NCBI RefSeq assembly: GCF_036002505.1
Contig: NZ_DASYTH010000462.1
Span: forward strand, 1 to 64,000
DNA: 64,000 nucleotides
Source of the DNA: DASYTH01 sp036002505
Lineage (GTDB): Bacteria; Actinomycetota; Actinomycetes; Mycobacteriales; Pseudonocardiaceae
Direction of reading: 5' to 3'
The notes below the pieces were generated by a model. The model did no database searches, was not told the DNA's origin, and saw nothing but the letters and a program-made list of their open reading frames with translations. Positions 41,166-48,894 of the stretch are shown here, piece after piece (position 1 is the stretch's first letter; the number at the start of each line of letters is the position of its first letter). The position numbers were made by a program, and so were the translations under genes.

Positions 41166-41978
41166 CTACCCGTCAGTACGACGCCGGGCGAAGTACCGGT
41201 CCCCGGACCGCTGCACCACCAGCGCCTGGCCGAACGCCGCGGAGAGGTTCTCGCTGGTCAGCACGTCCTCCAGCAGACCAGCCGCGACCACGCCACCGTC
41301 GGCCAGCAGCAGCAGGTGGCTGAACCCGGGCGGGATCTCCTCGACGTGGTGCGTGACCAGCACGGTGGTCGGCGCGTCCGGGTCCAGCGCGAGCTCCGAC
41401 AGCCGCGCCACCAGGTCCTCCCGCCCGCCGAGGTCCAGCCCCGCCGCCGGCTCGTCGAGCAGCAGCAACTCCGGGTCGGTCATCAGCGCCCGCGCGATCA
41501 GCGTGCGCTTGCGCTCCCCCTCCGACAGCGTGCCGAACGCCCGGTCCGCCAGGTGCGCCACGCCAAAGGCCTTCATCAGCTCCGCGGCCCGAGTCGTGTC
41601 GGCAGCCTCGTACGCCTCCCGCCACCGCCCGAGCACCGCGTACCCGGCGCTCACCACCAGGTCGCCAACCTTCTCCTCGCCCGGCACCCGGGCCAGCAAC
41701 GCCGCCGAGCAGAACCCGATCCGGGTGCGCAGCTCGAACACGTCCACCCGCCCGAGCCGCTCGCCGAGCACGTGCACCGAACCCACGGTCGGGTGCAGCT
41801 CGGCCGCCGCCAGCCGCAGCAGCGTGGTCTTCCCCGCACCGTTCGCGCCGAGCACCACCCAGCGCTCGTCCACCTCGACCTGCCAGTCCAACCCACTCAG
41901 CAGGTGCGTGCGACCACGCCGGACACCGACGCCCGCCATCCGAATGACAAGATCATCCTCAGCTCCGCCCTGGGCCAC
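41166..41978 (-). CDS. ABC transporter ATP-binding protein
   Basis: This is a 270-residue ATPase subunit. Walker A is LGANGAGKTTLLRL, the signature LSEGERKRTLIARAL, Walker B LLLLDEPAAGLDL, and the switch His is in VLVTHHVEEIPPGF. No permease gene is adjacent, as for the mycobacterial Rv3041c-type gene I recall at this place. The start could be either the ATG at 41978 or the internal Met of MAGVGVRRG. Substrate is unknown. Confidence 0.92.
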   Translation of the reverse strand: MAQGGAEDDLVIRMAGVGVRRGRTHLLSGLDWQVEVDERWVVLGANGAGKTTLLRLAAAELHPTVGSVHVLGERLGRVDVFELRTRIGFCSAALLARVPGEEKVGDLVVSAGYAVLGRWREAYEAADTTRAAELMKAFGVAHLADRAFGTLSEGERKRTLIARALMTDPELLLLDEPAAGLDLGGREDLVARLSELALDPDAPTTVLVTHHVEEIPPGFSHLLLLADGGVVAAGLLEDVLTSENLSAAFGQALVVQRSGDRYFARRRTDG

Positions 41979-41983
41979 GGCGC

Positions 41984-44173
41984 CTATTCAACACGTAACG
42001 CCGCCGGCAGCTCCGCGCTGTGCAGGATGCCGAGCCGCTGGGTCGCACGGGTGAGCGCCACGTACAGGTCGGCCGGCTGCTCGATCAGCCCCGGCTCGAC
42101 CACGATGACCTCGTCGAACTCCAACCCCTTGGCCTCGCGCGGGGTCAGCGACGGAACCTCCAGGCGCACCCCGGCCGGCGCGATCACCGCGACGGTTCCC
42201 GCGCGCCGCTCCTCGACCGCCAGCTTCACCGCGAACGCCAGCTTCTCCGCCGGAACCCGCCGCACCCAGGGCTGCTCCCCGGTCCGCCGCGCCGAGACCG
42301 GCGGCTCCACCTCCGGCACCACCCGGTGCGCCAGCTCCATGATCTCGGCCGGGGTGCGGTAGTTGACGCTGAGCCGGCGGTGCACCCACCGGTCGTCCAC
42401 GAACCGGCCGAGCATCCCGCCCCACGACCGGGCGCCGGCCGCGGAGCCGCGCTGCGCCAGGTCGCCGACGACGGTGATGGAACGGCTCGGGCAGCGCCGC
42501 ATCAGCACCCGCCAGTCCATTTCGGACAGTTCCTGCGCCTCGTCCACGACCACGTGCCCGTAGGTCCACTCCCGGTCGGCCGCGGCCCGCTCGGCCAGCG
42601 ACCGGTGATCGCGCTCGACGTGCCGCTCGGCCAGCTCCTCGGCGCCGATCACGTCCACCGCGCGGAGCAGCTCCTCGTCCGGATCCTCATCCGTGTCAAG
42701 GATCTCCAGCACTCCCTCGGCGTACTCGACGGCCTCCCGCGCGCTGCGGCGCTCCCCGGTGTCGACCGGGCCCAGCAGCTCCGCGGCCTCGTCGAGCAGC
42801 GCCACGTCGGACACCGTCCAGGCGTCCCCAGCGGATCGGTACAGCTGGCTGCAGGCCACCACCGCCAGCCGGGACGGCGAGCTGAACAACTCACGCAGCA
42901 GGCGCTCCGCGGTCAGCGCCGGCCACAGCGCCTCGATCGCGGCCCGCGCCTGCGGGTTGCGGCGCAGCTCCGCGTGGATGTCCGGCCCGAGCATGTCGTA
43001 GAGGTCGGTGTCGGCGCCGGCCCACGGATCCTCGGCCAGCTGGGCCGCGACGTCCGGGTCGAGCACCTTGTACTGGTCCGGGTCGATGGCGTCGACCGCC
43101 CGCCGGGTGAGCCCCTCGAGCACCACCTCGGCGAACACGGCCCGAGCCTGGTTGTGCCGCCGGCCGGTCGCCCGGGCCTGCTCACGGGCCTCCGCGGCGA
43201 GGTCCCAGTCCAGCGCCACGGTCACGTCCTCGAGCTCGACCGGGATCGGGTCGACGGGTAGTTCCTGGCGGTCCGCGATCGCGTTGGCGAGCACGTCGAC
43301 CATCACGGTGGAACCCTTGAGCCGCTTGACTTCCGGCAGCTCCTCGGCGGTCGTGGAGAGACCCGGCCAGAGCTCGCCGGGGGTGGCGAACACCACACCG
43401 GTCTCGCCCAGCGAGGGCAGCACGTCGCCGACGTAGCGCAGGAACCGGGGATTGGGGCCGATGATCAACACGCCGGACCGGGACAGCTGCTCCCGCTGGT
43501 GGTAGAGCAGGTAGGCCACGCGGTGCAGGGCCACCGCGGTCTTGCCGGTGCCCGGCCCGCCCTCGATGACGACCACGCCGGCGTGCCCGAGCCGGATGAT
43601 CTCGTCCTGCTCGGCCTGGATGGTCGCCACGATGTCGCGCATGGTCTCGTCGCGCGGCGCGGTCAGCGCGGCCAGCAGGGCGGCGTCGGACCCGGGTGCG
43701 CCGTGCGCCGATCCCACGTCAAGGACGTCCAGAACATCATCGTGGAAATCGACGATGTGCCGCCCGCTGGTGCGGAAATGGCGGCGCAGCACCAGGCCGT
43801 CCGGATTCGCGGAGGTGGCGCAGTAGAACGGGCGGGCAGCCGGGGCGCGCCAGTCCAGCAGCAGCGGCTCGTAATCCGCCTCCTGGTCGAACAGGCCGAT
43901 CCGGCCGATGTAGGTGCGGCCGTCCTCGCGGTGGTCGATCCGGCCGAAGCACAGCCCGCTCTCCGCCACCTTGAACCGGCTGACCTGCTCGAACAGGGCA
44001 CGGGACGCGACCTCCCGATGCCAGCGCGCCTCCGGCAGGCTCGACTTGCCGTCCCGGAGCACCCGCTCCAGCTCGGCCGTCGCGGCGTCCCGTTCCGCGT
44101 CCAACTTCGCATAGAGAAAATCAATGTGCGCGCTTTCGGCCCGCAGTTCTCCGACCTGCTCCGAGTTTGACAA
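41984..44173 (-). CDS. HelD/HelR-like RNA polymerase-recycling helicase
   Basis: This is a superfamily I helicase of about 729 residues. The N-terminal coiled coil (VGELRAESAHIDFLYAKLDAERDAATAELERVL) and the LYAKLD phrase mark HelD, which frees stalled RNA polymerase; some actinomycete versions (HelR) give rifampicin tolerance. Walker A is IEGGPGTGKTAVALHRV, motif II VVVDEAQELSEMDWRVL and motif VI LYVALTRATQRLGIL. I place the start at the TTG at 44171-44173, preceded by GAGGAG, rather than the GTG at 44224, which lies inside a dyad. Confidence 0.9.
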   Translation of the reverse strand: MSNSEQVGELRAESAHIDFLYAKLDAERDAATAELERVLRDGKSSLPEARWHREVASRALFEQVSRFKVAESGLCFGRIDHREDGRTYIGRIGLFDQEADYEPLLLDWRAPAARPFYCATSANPDGLVLRRHFRTSGRHIVDFHDDVLDVLDVGSAHGAPGSDAALLAALTAPRDETMRDIVATIQAEQDEIIRLGHAGVVVIEGGPGTGKTAVALHRVAYLLYHQREQLSRSGVLIIGPNPRFLRYVGDVLPSLGETGVVFATPGELWPGLSTTAEELPEVKRLKGSTVMVDVLANAIADRQELPVDPIPVELEDVTVALDWDLAAEAREQARATGRRHNQARAVFAEVVLEGLTRRAVDAIDPDQYKVLDPDVAAQLAEDPWAGADTDLYDMLGPDIHAELRRNPQARAAIEALWPALTAERLLRELFSSPSRLAVVACSQLYRSAGDAWTVSDVALLDEAAELLGPVDTGERRSAREAVEYAEGVLEILDTDEDPDEELLRAVDVIGAEELAERHVERDHRSLAERAAADREWTYGHVVVDEAQELSEMDWRVLMRRCPSRSITVVGDLAQRGSAAGARSWGGMLGRFVDDRWVHRRLSVNYRTPAEIMELAHRVVPEVEPPVSARRTGEQPWVRRVPAEKLAFAVKLAVEERRAGTVAVIAPAGVRLEVPSLTPREAKGLEFDEVIVVEPGLIEQPADLYVALTRATQRLGILHSAELPAALRVE

Positions 44174-44206
44174 AATCTCCTCGCCCGTGCTATAATCACC
44201 AAACTT

Positions 44207-44244
44207 AATTCGGCGCGACCACACATTGTGGCCGGTGCCGAATT
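44207..44244. promoter_or_regulatory. large dyad between helD and the T7SS cassette
   Basis: AATTCGGC and GCCGAATT bracket an inner CCACA...TGTGG palindrome, all centred near 44225. The stretch is AT-richer than the surroundings and lies between divergent genes, about 35 nt from the helD start codon. It looks like an operator. It does not match the rifamycin-associated element as I remember it. Positions may be off by 1-2 nt. Confidence 0.55.
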
Positions 44245-44350
44245 TCTATTATGACCACATTATCAACGATTTGCCCTGGTGCGCACCCGCCTTGCCCGGT
44301 TGCGCAACGCCGGTACCCCCGCACTGGGCCCACCCGATCTACTACAGCAC

Positions 44351-44740
44351 ATGGCACAGGGATTCACCGTCAGCACCGGCAGCCTCGCGATCCGCATCGG
44401 CGAGCTGCGGTCGCTGGCCAGCGCGGTGGAAGGCGCCGCGACCGCGCTCGGCACCACCTGCGGCAACCTCGGACCCGGCGAGCTCACCGCGGCCGTGCAG
44501 GAGGTCTCCGAGCAGTGGTCCGACGGGCTCGGCACGATGCGGGAGAAGATCGACACCATGGCGGACAACGTGTCCGCGGCGGTGGACAACTACGAGCTGA
44601 TCGAGCAGGGCGGCGCGGAGCGGATGACCGCCCTCGGCGACTCGATCCTCGTCGACCAGACGCTGAAACCGTTGCGCGACACCACCATCGCCCTCTCCAC
44701 CCAACGCGACGCGCTCAACCGAGCCGGAGGAAAGCCATGA
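44351..44740 (+). CDS. EspC/WXG100-like T7SS protein
   Basis: This is a 129-residue helical protein of the EspC/WXG100-like class. After the start MAQGFTVSTGSLAIRIGELR the second half contains a W in EQWSDGLGTMREKI followed by MADNVSAAVDNYELIEQ, a usual C-terminal secretion-type arrangement. ATG 44351 is chosen, although the frame opens earlier at 44279. Its stop overlaps the next gene (ATGA), so it is probably co-secreted with the larger protein that follows. Confidence 0.82.
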   Translation: MAQGFTVSTGSLAIRIGELRSLASAVEGAATALGTTCGNLGPGELTAAVQEVSEQWSDGLGTMREKIDTMADNVSAAVDNYELIEQGGAERMTALGDSILVDQTLKPLRDTTIALSTQRDALNRAGGKP

Positions 44741-45999
44741 CCAGGAGCTTCCCCGCGCTCGGGTTCGACCCCGCCGAGGGCGACCGCGGCGCTGTGGCCA
44801 CCGTGCTCACCTCGATCCTCCGGGCCGGGCTCCAGCTCAAGGAGGTCAGCACCCGCATGGCCGAGGCGCTGGACGTCTCCGACGACTGGAGCGGCGACGC
44901 CGCCGAGAACTTCCACGACTACGGCGACGACCTGCCGCAGGCGTTCGGCACCGGCGCCGAGTCGATGCAGGCGGTCGCCGAGGCGCTGTCCACCTGGAGC
45001 GGCCAGCTCGCCGCCAACCAGGCCCGCGCCGACGAGCTCGAGGCCAAGGCAAAGAAGCTCAAGGCACAGCTCAAAGAGGCCGAGGCCGCGATGGACGAAG
45101 CGGCGAGCGCCCTCCCGCGCGATACCGGCAACCCGAACTACGCCGAGCGCTACGACGCCTACCGCAGAACCGTCGACACCTGGTCGGCCCTGAACACCGC
45201 ACTGCAGATGGTGATCGATGACGCCGAGCGACTCAAGGCCAGGCACCTGCGCGAGGCCAACGCGGCGGCGTCGGCCGTTCGTAGCGGCCCGGACGACGCG
45301 TTCCAGCCAGAGAACGACGGGTGGTTCGTGCAGGTCGTGGACGGCGTTGCCAAGGTGTCCTCGATCGCCTCCGCGGTCACCGGCGTCGCCGCGGCCGCCC
45401 TGGCGATGACTGTCATCGGTGCTCCGGTCGCCGGCGCGCTGGAGACCGCGTCGATCGCCACCGGCGGGGTCGCCCTCGGCGCCGGGGTCGTCCAGCGCGT
45501 GGCCAAGTCCAAGAACGCGCCGAGCAACCTCGACATGCTGCTGAACATGGTGCCTGGCCGGACGGTCACCTCCGGTGCAATCGGCGCGGTCAAAGGCGCG
45601 GCTCGGCCGGCGATTGGGGCGAGTCGCCTGCGCACCGGCGCCCGCGGCCTGCGCGAAGGCGTCGCCGAGGGGTTCACCTCAGGCGGCTTCCCCGCGTTGG
45701 GTCGCGAGTTCCGCGACTTCTACCGGAAGGCGGCGGAGGTCGGCGTCAGGAATGCGCTGAAATCCAAGGCCGCTACCTCCGGCGTGATCCTCGCTCTTAC
45801 CGAACGGAACCAGCTCCTCGGCAAGGCCTTTGCCGGCTATGTAGACGCCACCACCAAGACCCTTGAAGCCAGCGGGGTCAAGCTCAGCCCCGGCGATCGG
45901 CGCGAGCTGGAGGCGATGAAGCTGGCCGGCAACCCGACCCGGGCCCAGCTCGAGAGCGGCGCCGTCACCACCGCCACGAACCTGATCAAAGGCAAGTGA
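44737..45999 (+). CDS. large WXG-domain T7SS substrate, possible toxin
   Basis: This is a 420-residue protein. An N-terminal WXG-type helical hairpin (about 20-95) has VSDDWSGDAAENFHDYGDDLPQAF; a charged coiled coil (ANQARADELEAKAKKLKAQL, about 92-130) follows. A hydrophobic stretch (about 215-255: SIASAVTGVAAAALAMTVIG) could insert into membranes. The C-terminal 150 residues are unrecognised. This layout resembles LXG/WXG polymorphic toxins with a membrane-active or enzymatic tail, but no catalytic motif is visible. Gene order with the EspC-like gene and the unknown protein after it supports a secreted cassette. Confidence 0.75.
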   Translation: MTRSFPALGFDPAEGDRGAVATVLTSILRAGLQLKEVSTRMAEALDVSDDWSGDAAENFHDYGDDLPQAFGTGAESMQAVAEALSTWSGQLAANQARADELEAKAKKLKAQLKEAEAAMDEAASALPRDTGNPNYAERYDAYRRTVDTWSALNTALQMVIDDAERLKARHLREANAAASAVRSGPDDAFQPENDGWFVQVVDGVAKVSSIASAVTGVAAAALAMTVIGAPVAGALETASIATGGVALGAGVVQRVAKSKNAPSNLDMLLNMVPGRTVTSGAIGAVKGAARPAIGASRLRTGARGLREGVAEGFTSGGFPALGREFRDFYRKAAEVGVRNALKSKAATSGVILALTERNQLLGKAFAGYVDATTKTLEASGVKLSPGDRRELEAMKLAGNPTRAQLESGAVTTATNLIKGK

Positions 46000-46002
46000 C
46001 CC

Positions 46003-46596
46003 ATGCTCGTCGCCATGCCCCCGGCCGTGCGCCGGGTTCCGATCGAGACGCCGCAGCTGGCCATCCAGGAGTACGCGGCCATCCTCGCCGAGCTGCGCGA
46101 CGCCCCGGCCGGCGCGGCGGCGGACCTCGAGGCGGTCGCCACCGAGGCGGTCGAGGCGACCCGGGCGCAGGGCGCGTTCCTGATGGCCGTGGTCACCCCG
46201 CCGGACGCGGCGCCCGCGCTGCTCACCGGCTTCGTGCTGGAGGTGCCGGAGAACTGGTCCGGAGATGTCGCGGAGCTGCTGCGGGACTCGCTGGAGAACG
46301 TCGGCGGCCCGGACGTGCGGGAGACGATCACGGTCGACACCGCGCTGGGCCCGGCCGTCATCGTGCAGCGCGTCCCCGGCGTGGAACAGGCCCGGGAGCG
46401 CCGGCCGCTGACCCTGCAGCTGCAGGCGTTCGTGCCGGAGCCGGGCACCGGGCGGATGCTGCTGCTCACCCTGGCCTGCGCCGCCGCCGACGGCTGGGTC
46501 GCCCACCAGCATCTCTTCGCCGAACTGGTGGCGTCCGCGGCGCAACCCGACGTGATCGCCGAGGAGTCGTTCGAGCACCAGACGTATCGGCTGTGA
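46003..46596 (+). CDS. unknown protein after WXG substrate, possible immunity protein
   Basis: This is a 197-residue protein not recognised by eye. It has no signal peptide or transmembrane helix, is acidic, and has an alpha/beta look (PLTLQLQAFVPEPGTGRMLLLTLACAA). It begins 3 nt after the WXG substrate stop, so it is in the same operon. A protein in this position can be an immunity factor or a secretion chaperone. The statement is inference from position. Confidence 0.7.
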   Translation: MLVAMPPAVRRVPIETPQLAIQEYAAILAELRDAPAGAAADLEAVATEAVEATRAQGAFLMAVVTPPDAAPALLTGFVLEVPENWSGDVAELLRDSLENVGGPDVRETITVDTALGPAVIVQRVPGVEQARERRPLTLQLQAFVPEPGTGRMLLLTLACAAADGWVAHQHLFAELVASAAQPDVIAEESFEHQTYRL

Positions 46597-46620
46597 TCCT
46601 CTTTTGGTAAAGATGTACGA

Positions 46621-48732
46621 GTGTCCGAACATGTGATACCCGGCCGACCCTTCCCCCTCGGAGCCCATCCCGAGGCCGGTGGGGTGCGGTTCGCGGTGAG
46701 CTCGTTCGTGGCCGAGGCCGTCGAGGTGTGCCTGATCAGCGGGGACCGCACCGAGCGGCGGATCGAGCTGACCGAGCGCACGTTCGGGATCTGGCACGGG
46801 CTGGTGCCCGGGGTGACGCCGGGCCAGCGCTACGGCTACCGGGTGCACGGCCCGTACCGGCCGGCGCGCGGGCTGCGCTGCAACCCGGCCAAGATCCTGG
46901 TCGACCCGTACGCGAGGCAGATCTCCGGCACGCTGCCCGCGCTGATGCCGGCGCTGGGCTACACCGGCGACGTGATGACCGGGCAGCCGTCCCGCGGTGA
47001 CTCCCTCGGGCACGTGCCGCTGTCCGTGGTGACCTCGCCGGGCGGACCGGACACGGGGGTCAAGCCGGACGTGCCGTTCGAGGAGACGGTGCTCTACGAG
47101 CTGCACGTGCGCGGGTTCACCAAGCGGCACCCGGACGTGCCCGAGCACCAGCGCGGCACCTACCTTGGCCTGACCCACCCGGCGGTGATCGACTACCTGC
47201 TGCGGCTCGGGGTGACCGCGGTCGAGCTGCTGCCGGTGCACGCGTTCGTCGACGAGCCCCCGCTGCTGCGCTCCGGCCGGCACAACTACTGGGGTTACTC
47301 GACGCTGGGCTTCTTCGCACCGCACGCGGCCTACGCCAGCGAGCCCGGGCAGGAGCTGGCCGAGTTCCGCACCATGGTGGCCGCGCTGCACGCCGCAGGC
47401 ATCGAGGTGATCCTCGACGTGGTCTACAACCACACCTGCGAGGGCGGGATCACCGGGCCGACGCTGTCCTTCCGCGGGCTGGACGCGCCGTCGTACTACC
47501 TGCTGGACGCGGAGGGCTTCGACGTCGACCTGACCGGCTGCGGCAACACGTTCAACCCGGCCTCGCCGACCGTGGTGCGGATGGTCGTCGACTCGATGCG
47601 GTACTTCGCCACCGAGCTGGGCGTGGACGGTTTCCGGCTGGACCTGGCGACCGCGCTGGGCCGGCCGCACGGCGGCAACTTCGACCCGCACTCGCCGCTT
47701 TTCACCGCGATCACCACGGACCCGGTGCTGGCCCGGTGCAAGCTGATCGCCGAGCCGTGGGACGCGACCGCGGCCGGCTACCGGATCGGCCAGTTTGCTC
47801 CACAGTGGACGGAGTGGAACGGTCGGTTCCGGGACGGGGTCAGGGATTTCTGGCGCGGCGCGGTCGGCCTGCGGGACCTGGCGTATCGGCTGTCCGGTTC
47901 GGAGGACCTCTACGCCTCCAACACCCGGCGGCCCTGGGCGTCGATCAACTTCATCACCGCGCACGACGGGTTCACGCTGCGCGACCTGGTTTCCTACCAA
48001 CGCAAGCACAACGAGGCGAACGGGGAGAGCAACCGGGACGGCACCGACGACCACCGCTCGTGGAACTGCGGCGTGGAAGGCGAGACGGCCGATCCCGAGG
48101 TGCTCGCCCTGCGCGACCGGCAGGCCCGGAACCTGCTGGCCACGCTGCTGCTGGCCACCGGCACACCGATGCTGACCGCGGGCGACGAGCGCTGGCGTAC
48201 CCAGGACGGCAACAACAACCCGTACGTGCAGGACAACGAGATCTCCTGGGTGGACTGGTCGGTGGAGGCGCGCGCCGAGGACATGCTCGCGTTCGCCCGG
48301 CGGCTCACCTTGCTGCGCGCCGAGTCGCCGGCACTGCGCCAGCCCAAGTTCTTCGACGGCCGGCCGACCCGCTCCGGCGAGCCCGACCTGGTGTGGTTCC
48401 GGCCGGACGGCAACCCGATGACCGACCCCGACTGGTTCGACGACACCCGGCGCACCCTCGGCATGTGGATCGACGGCTCCGAGTCGCTGTCCCGCGACCG
48501 CGAAGGCGAGCTGGTGGCCGACGACTCCTGGCTGCTTCTGCTGCACGCCGGCGACACCCCGATCGAGGTCGTGCTGCCCGAGGCGCACTACGGCGACCAC
48601 TTCGAGCCGGTCCTCGACTCCAGCGCACCGCGCGGCAACCCCGACCCGGACACGCCGTTCGAGCCGGGCGACAAGGTGACCGTGCCCGCTCGAGGCCTGG
48701 TGGTGTTCCGCGCACCCCGTACCACAACCTGA
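46621..48732 (+). CDS. glgX: glycogen debranching enzyme GlgX
   Basis: This is a 703-residue GH13 isoamylase-type debranching enzyme that cleaves alpha-1,6 branches left by phosphorylase. The N-terminal CBM48 (GAHPEAGGVRFAVSSF) is followed by the barrel motifs VILDVVYNHTCEG, nucleophile Asp in GVDGFRLDLATALG, the acid Glu in KLIAEPWDA, and INFITAHDGFTLRD. The start is GTG 46621. The length is normal for GlgX/TreX. It complements glgP and glgE some 10-15 kb to the right. Confidence 0.95.
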   Translation: MSEHVIPGRPFPLGAHPEAGGVRFAVSSFVAEAVEVCLISGDRTERRIELTERTFGIWHGLVPGVTPGQRYGYRVHGPYRPARGLRCNPAKILVDPYARQISGTLPALMPALGYTGDVMTGQPSRGDSLGHVPLSVVTSPGGPDTGVKPDVPFEETVLYELHVRGFTKRHPDVPEHQRGTYLGLTHPAVIDYLLRLGVTAVELLPVHAFVDEPPLLRSGRHNYWGYSTLGFFAPHAAYASEPGQELAEFRTMVAALHAAGIEVILDVVYNHTCEGGITGPTLSFRGLDAPSYYLLDAEGFDVDLTGCGNTFNPASPTVVRMVVDSMRYFATELGVDGFRLDLATALGRPHGGNFDPHSPLFTAITTDPVLARCKLIAEPWDATAAGYRIGQFAPQWTEWNGRFRDGVRDFWRGAVGLRDLAYRLSGSEDLYASNTRRPWASINFITAHDGFTLRDLVSYQRKHNEANGESNRDGTDDHRSWNCGVEGETADPEVLALRDRQARNLLATLLLATGTPMLTAGDERWRTQDGNNNPYVQDNEISWVDWSVEARAEDMLAFARRLTLLRAESPALRQPKFFDGRPTRSGEPDLVWFRPDGNPMTDPDWFDDTRRTLGMWIDGSESLSRDREGELVADDSWLLLLHAGDTPIEVVLPEAHYGDHFEPVLDSSAPRGNPDPDTPFEPGDKVTVPARGLVVFRAPRTTT

Positions 48733-48775
48733 GACGGCTGGCCCACGGGCCGGTCACCGTGCCACGATCGGCACC

Positions 48776-48844
48776 GTGACCGGTCTGCTCTGCTGGCGGG
48801 ACCGCACGATCGACCTACTCCTGGTGGCCTCGTGCGGTTGTTGA
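48776..48844 (+). CDS. probable cysteine-sensing leader peptide
   Basis: A 22-codon frame starts at GTG and reads MTGLLCWRDRTIDLLLVASCGC, then TGA. Cys codons are at positions 6, 20 and 22, the last immediately before the stop. It ends 50 nt before the cysteine dioxygenase start. Actinomycete leaders of this kind (short Arg-rich start, Cys-Cys end) precede sulfur genes and are thought to couple ribosome stalling at Cys codons to downstream expression. Three alternative stems overlap its end. Translation is not proven here. Confidence 0.65.
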   Translation: MTGLLCWRDRTIDLLLVASCGC

Positions 48845-48867
48845 CCGCACCCGTCAACGGCCGTTGA
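48834..48867 (+). promoter_or_regulatory. candidate attenuator stems after the leader peptide
   Basis: Three mutually exclusive helices overlap the leader stop: GCGGT/ACCGC (48834-38 with 48844-48), GTTGAC/GTCAAC (48840-45 with 48853-58) and the perfect palindrome TCAACGGCCGTTGA (48854-48867). A ribosome stalled at the terminal Cys codons would block the first two and favour the third. No U-run follows, so control would be of RBS access or Rho-type rather than a simple intrinsic terminator. Confidence 0.5.
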
Positions 48868-48894
48868 TCACCTTTCCTGACCAGGAGTTCTCCC

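Noticed and set aside
45679..48600. 973-residue leftward frame over the WXG gene and glgX
   Set aside because: It is rich in Arg, Gly, His and Val as typical of antisense to GC-rich genes; the rightward genes carry GlgX motifs.
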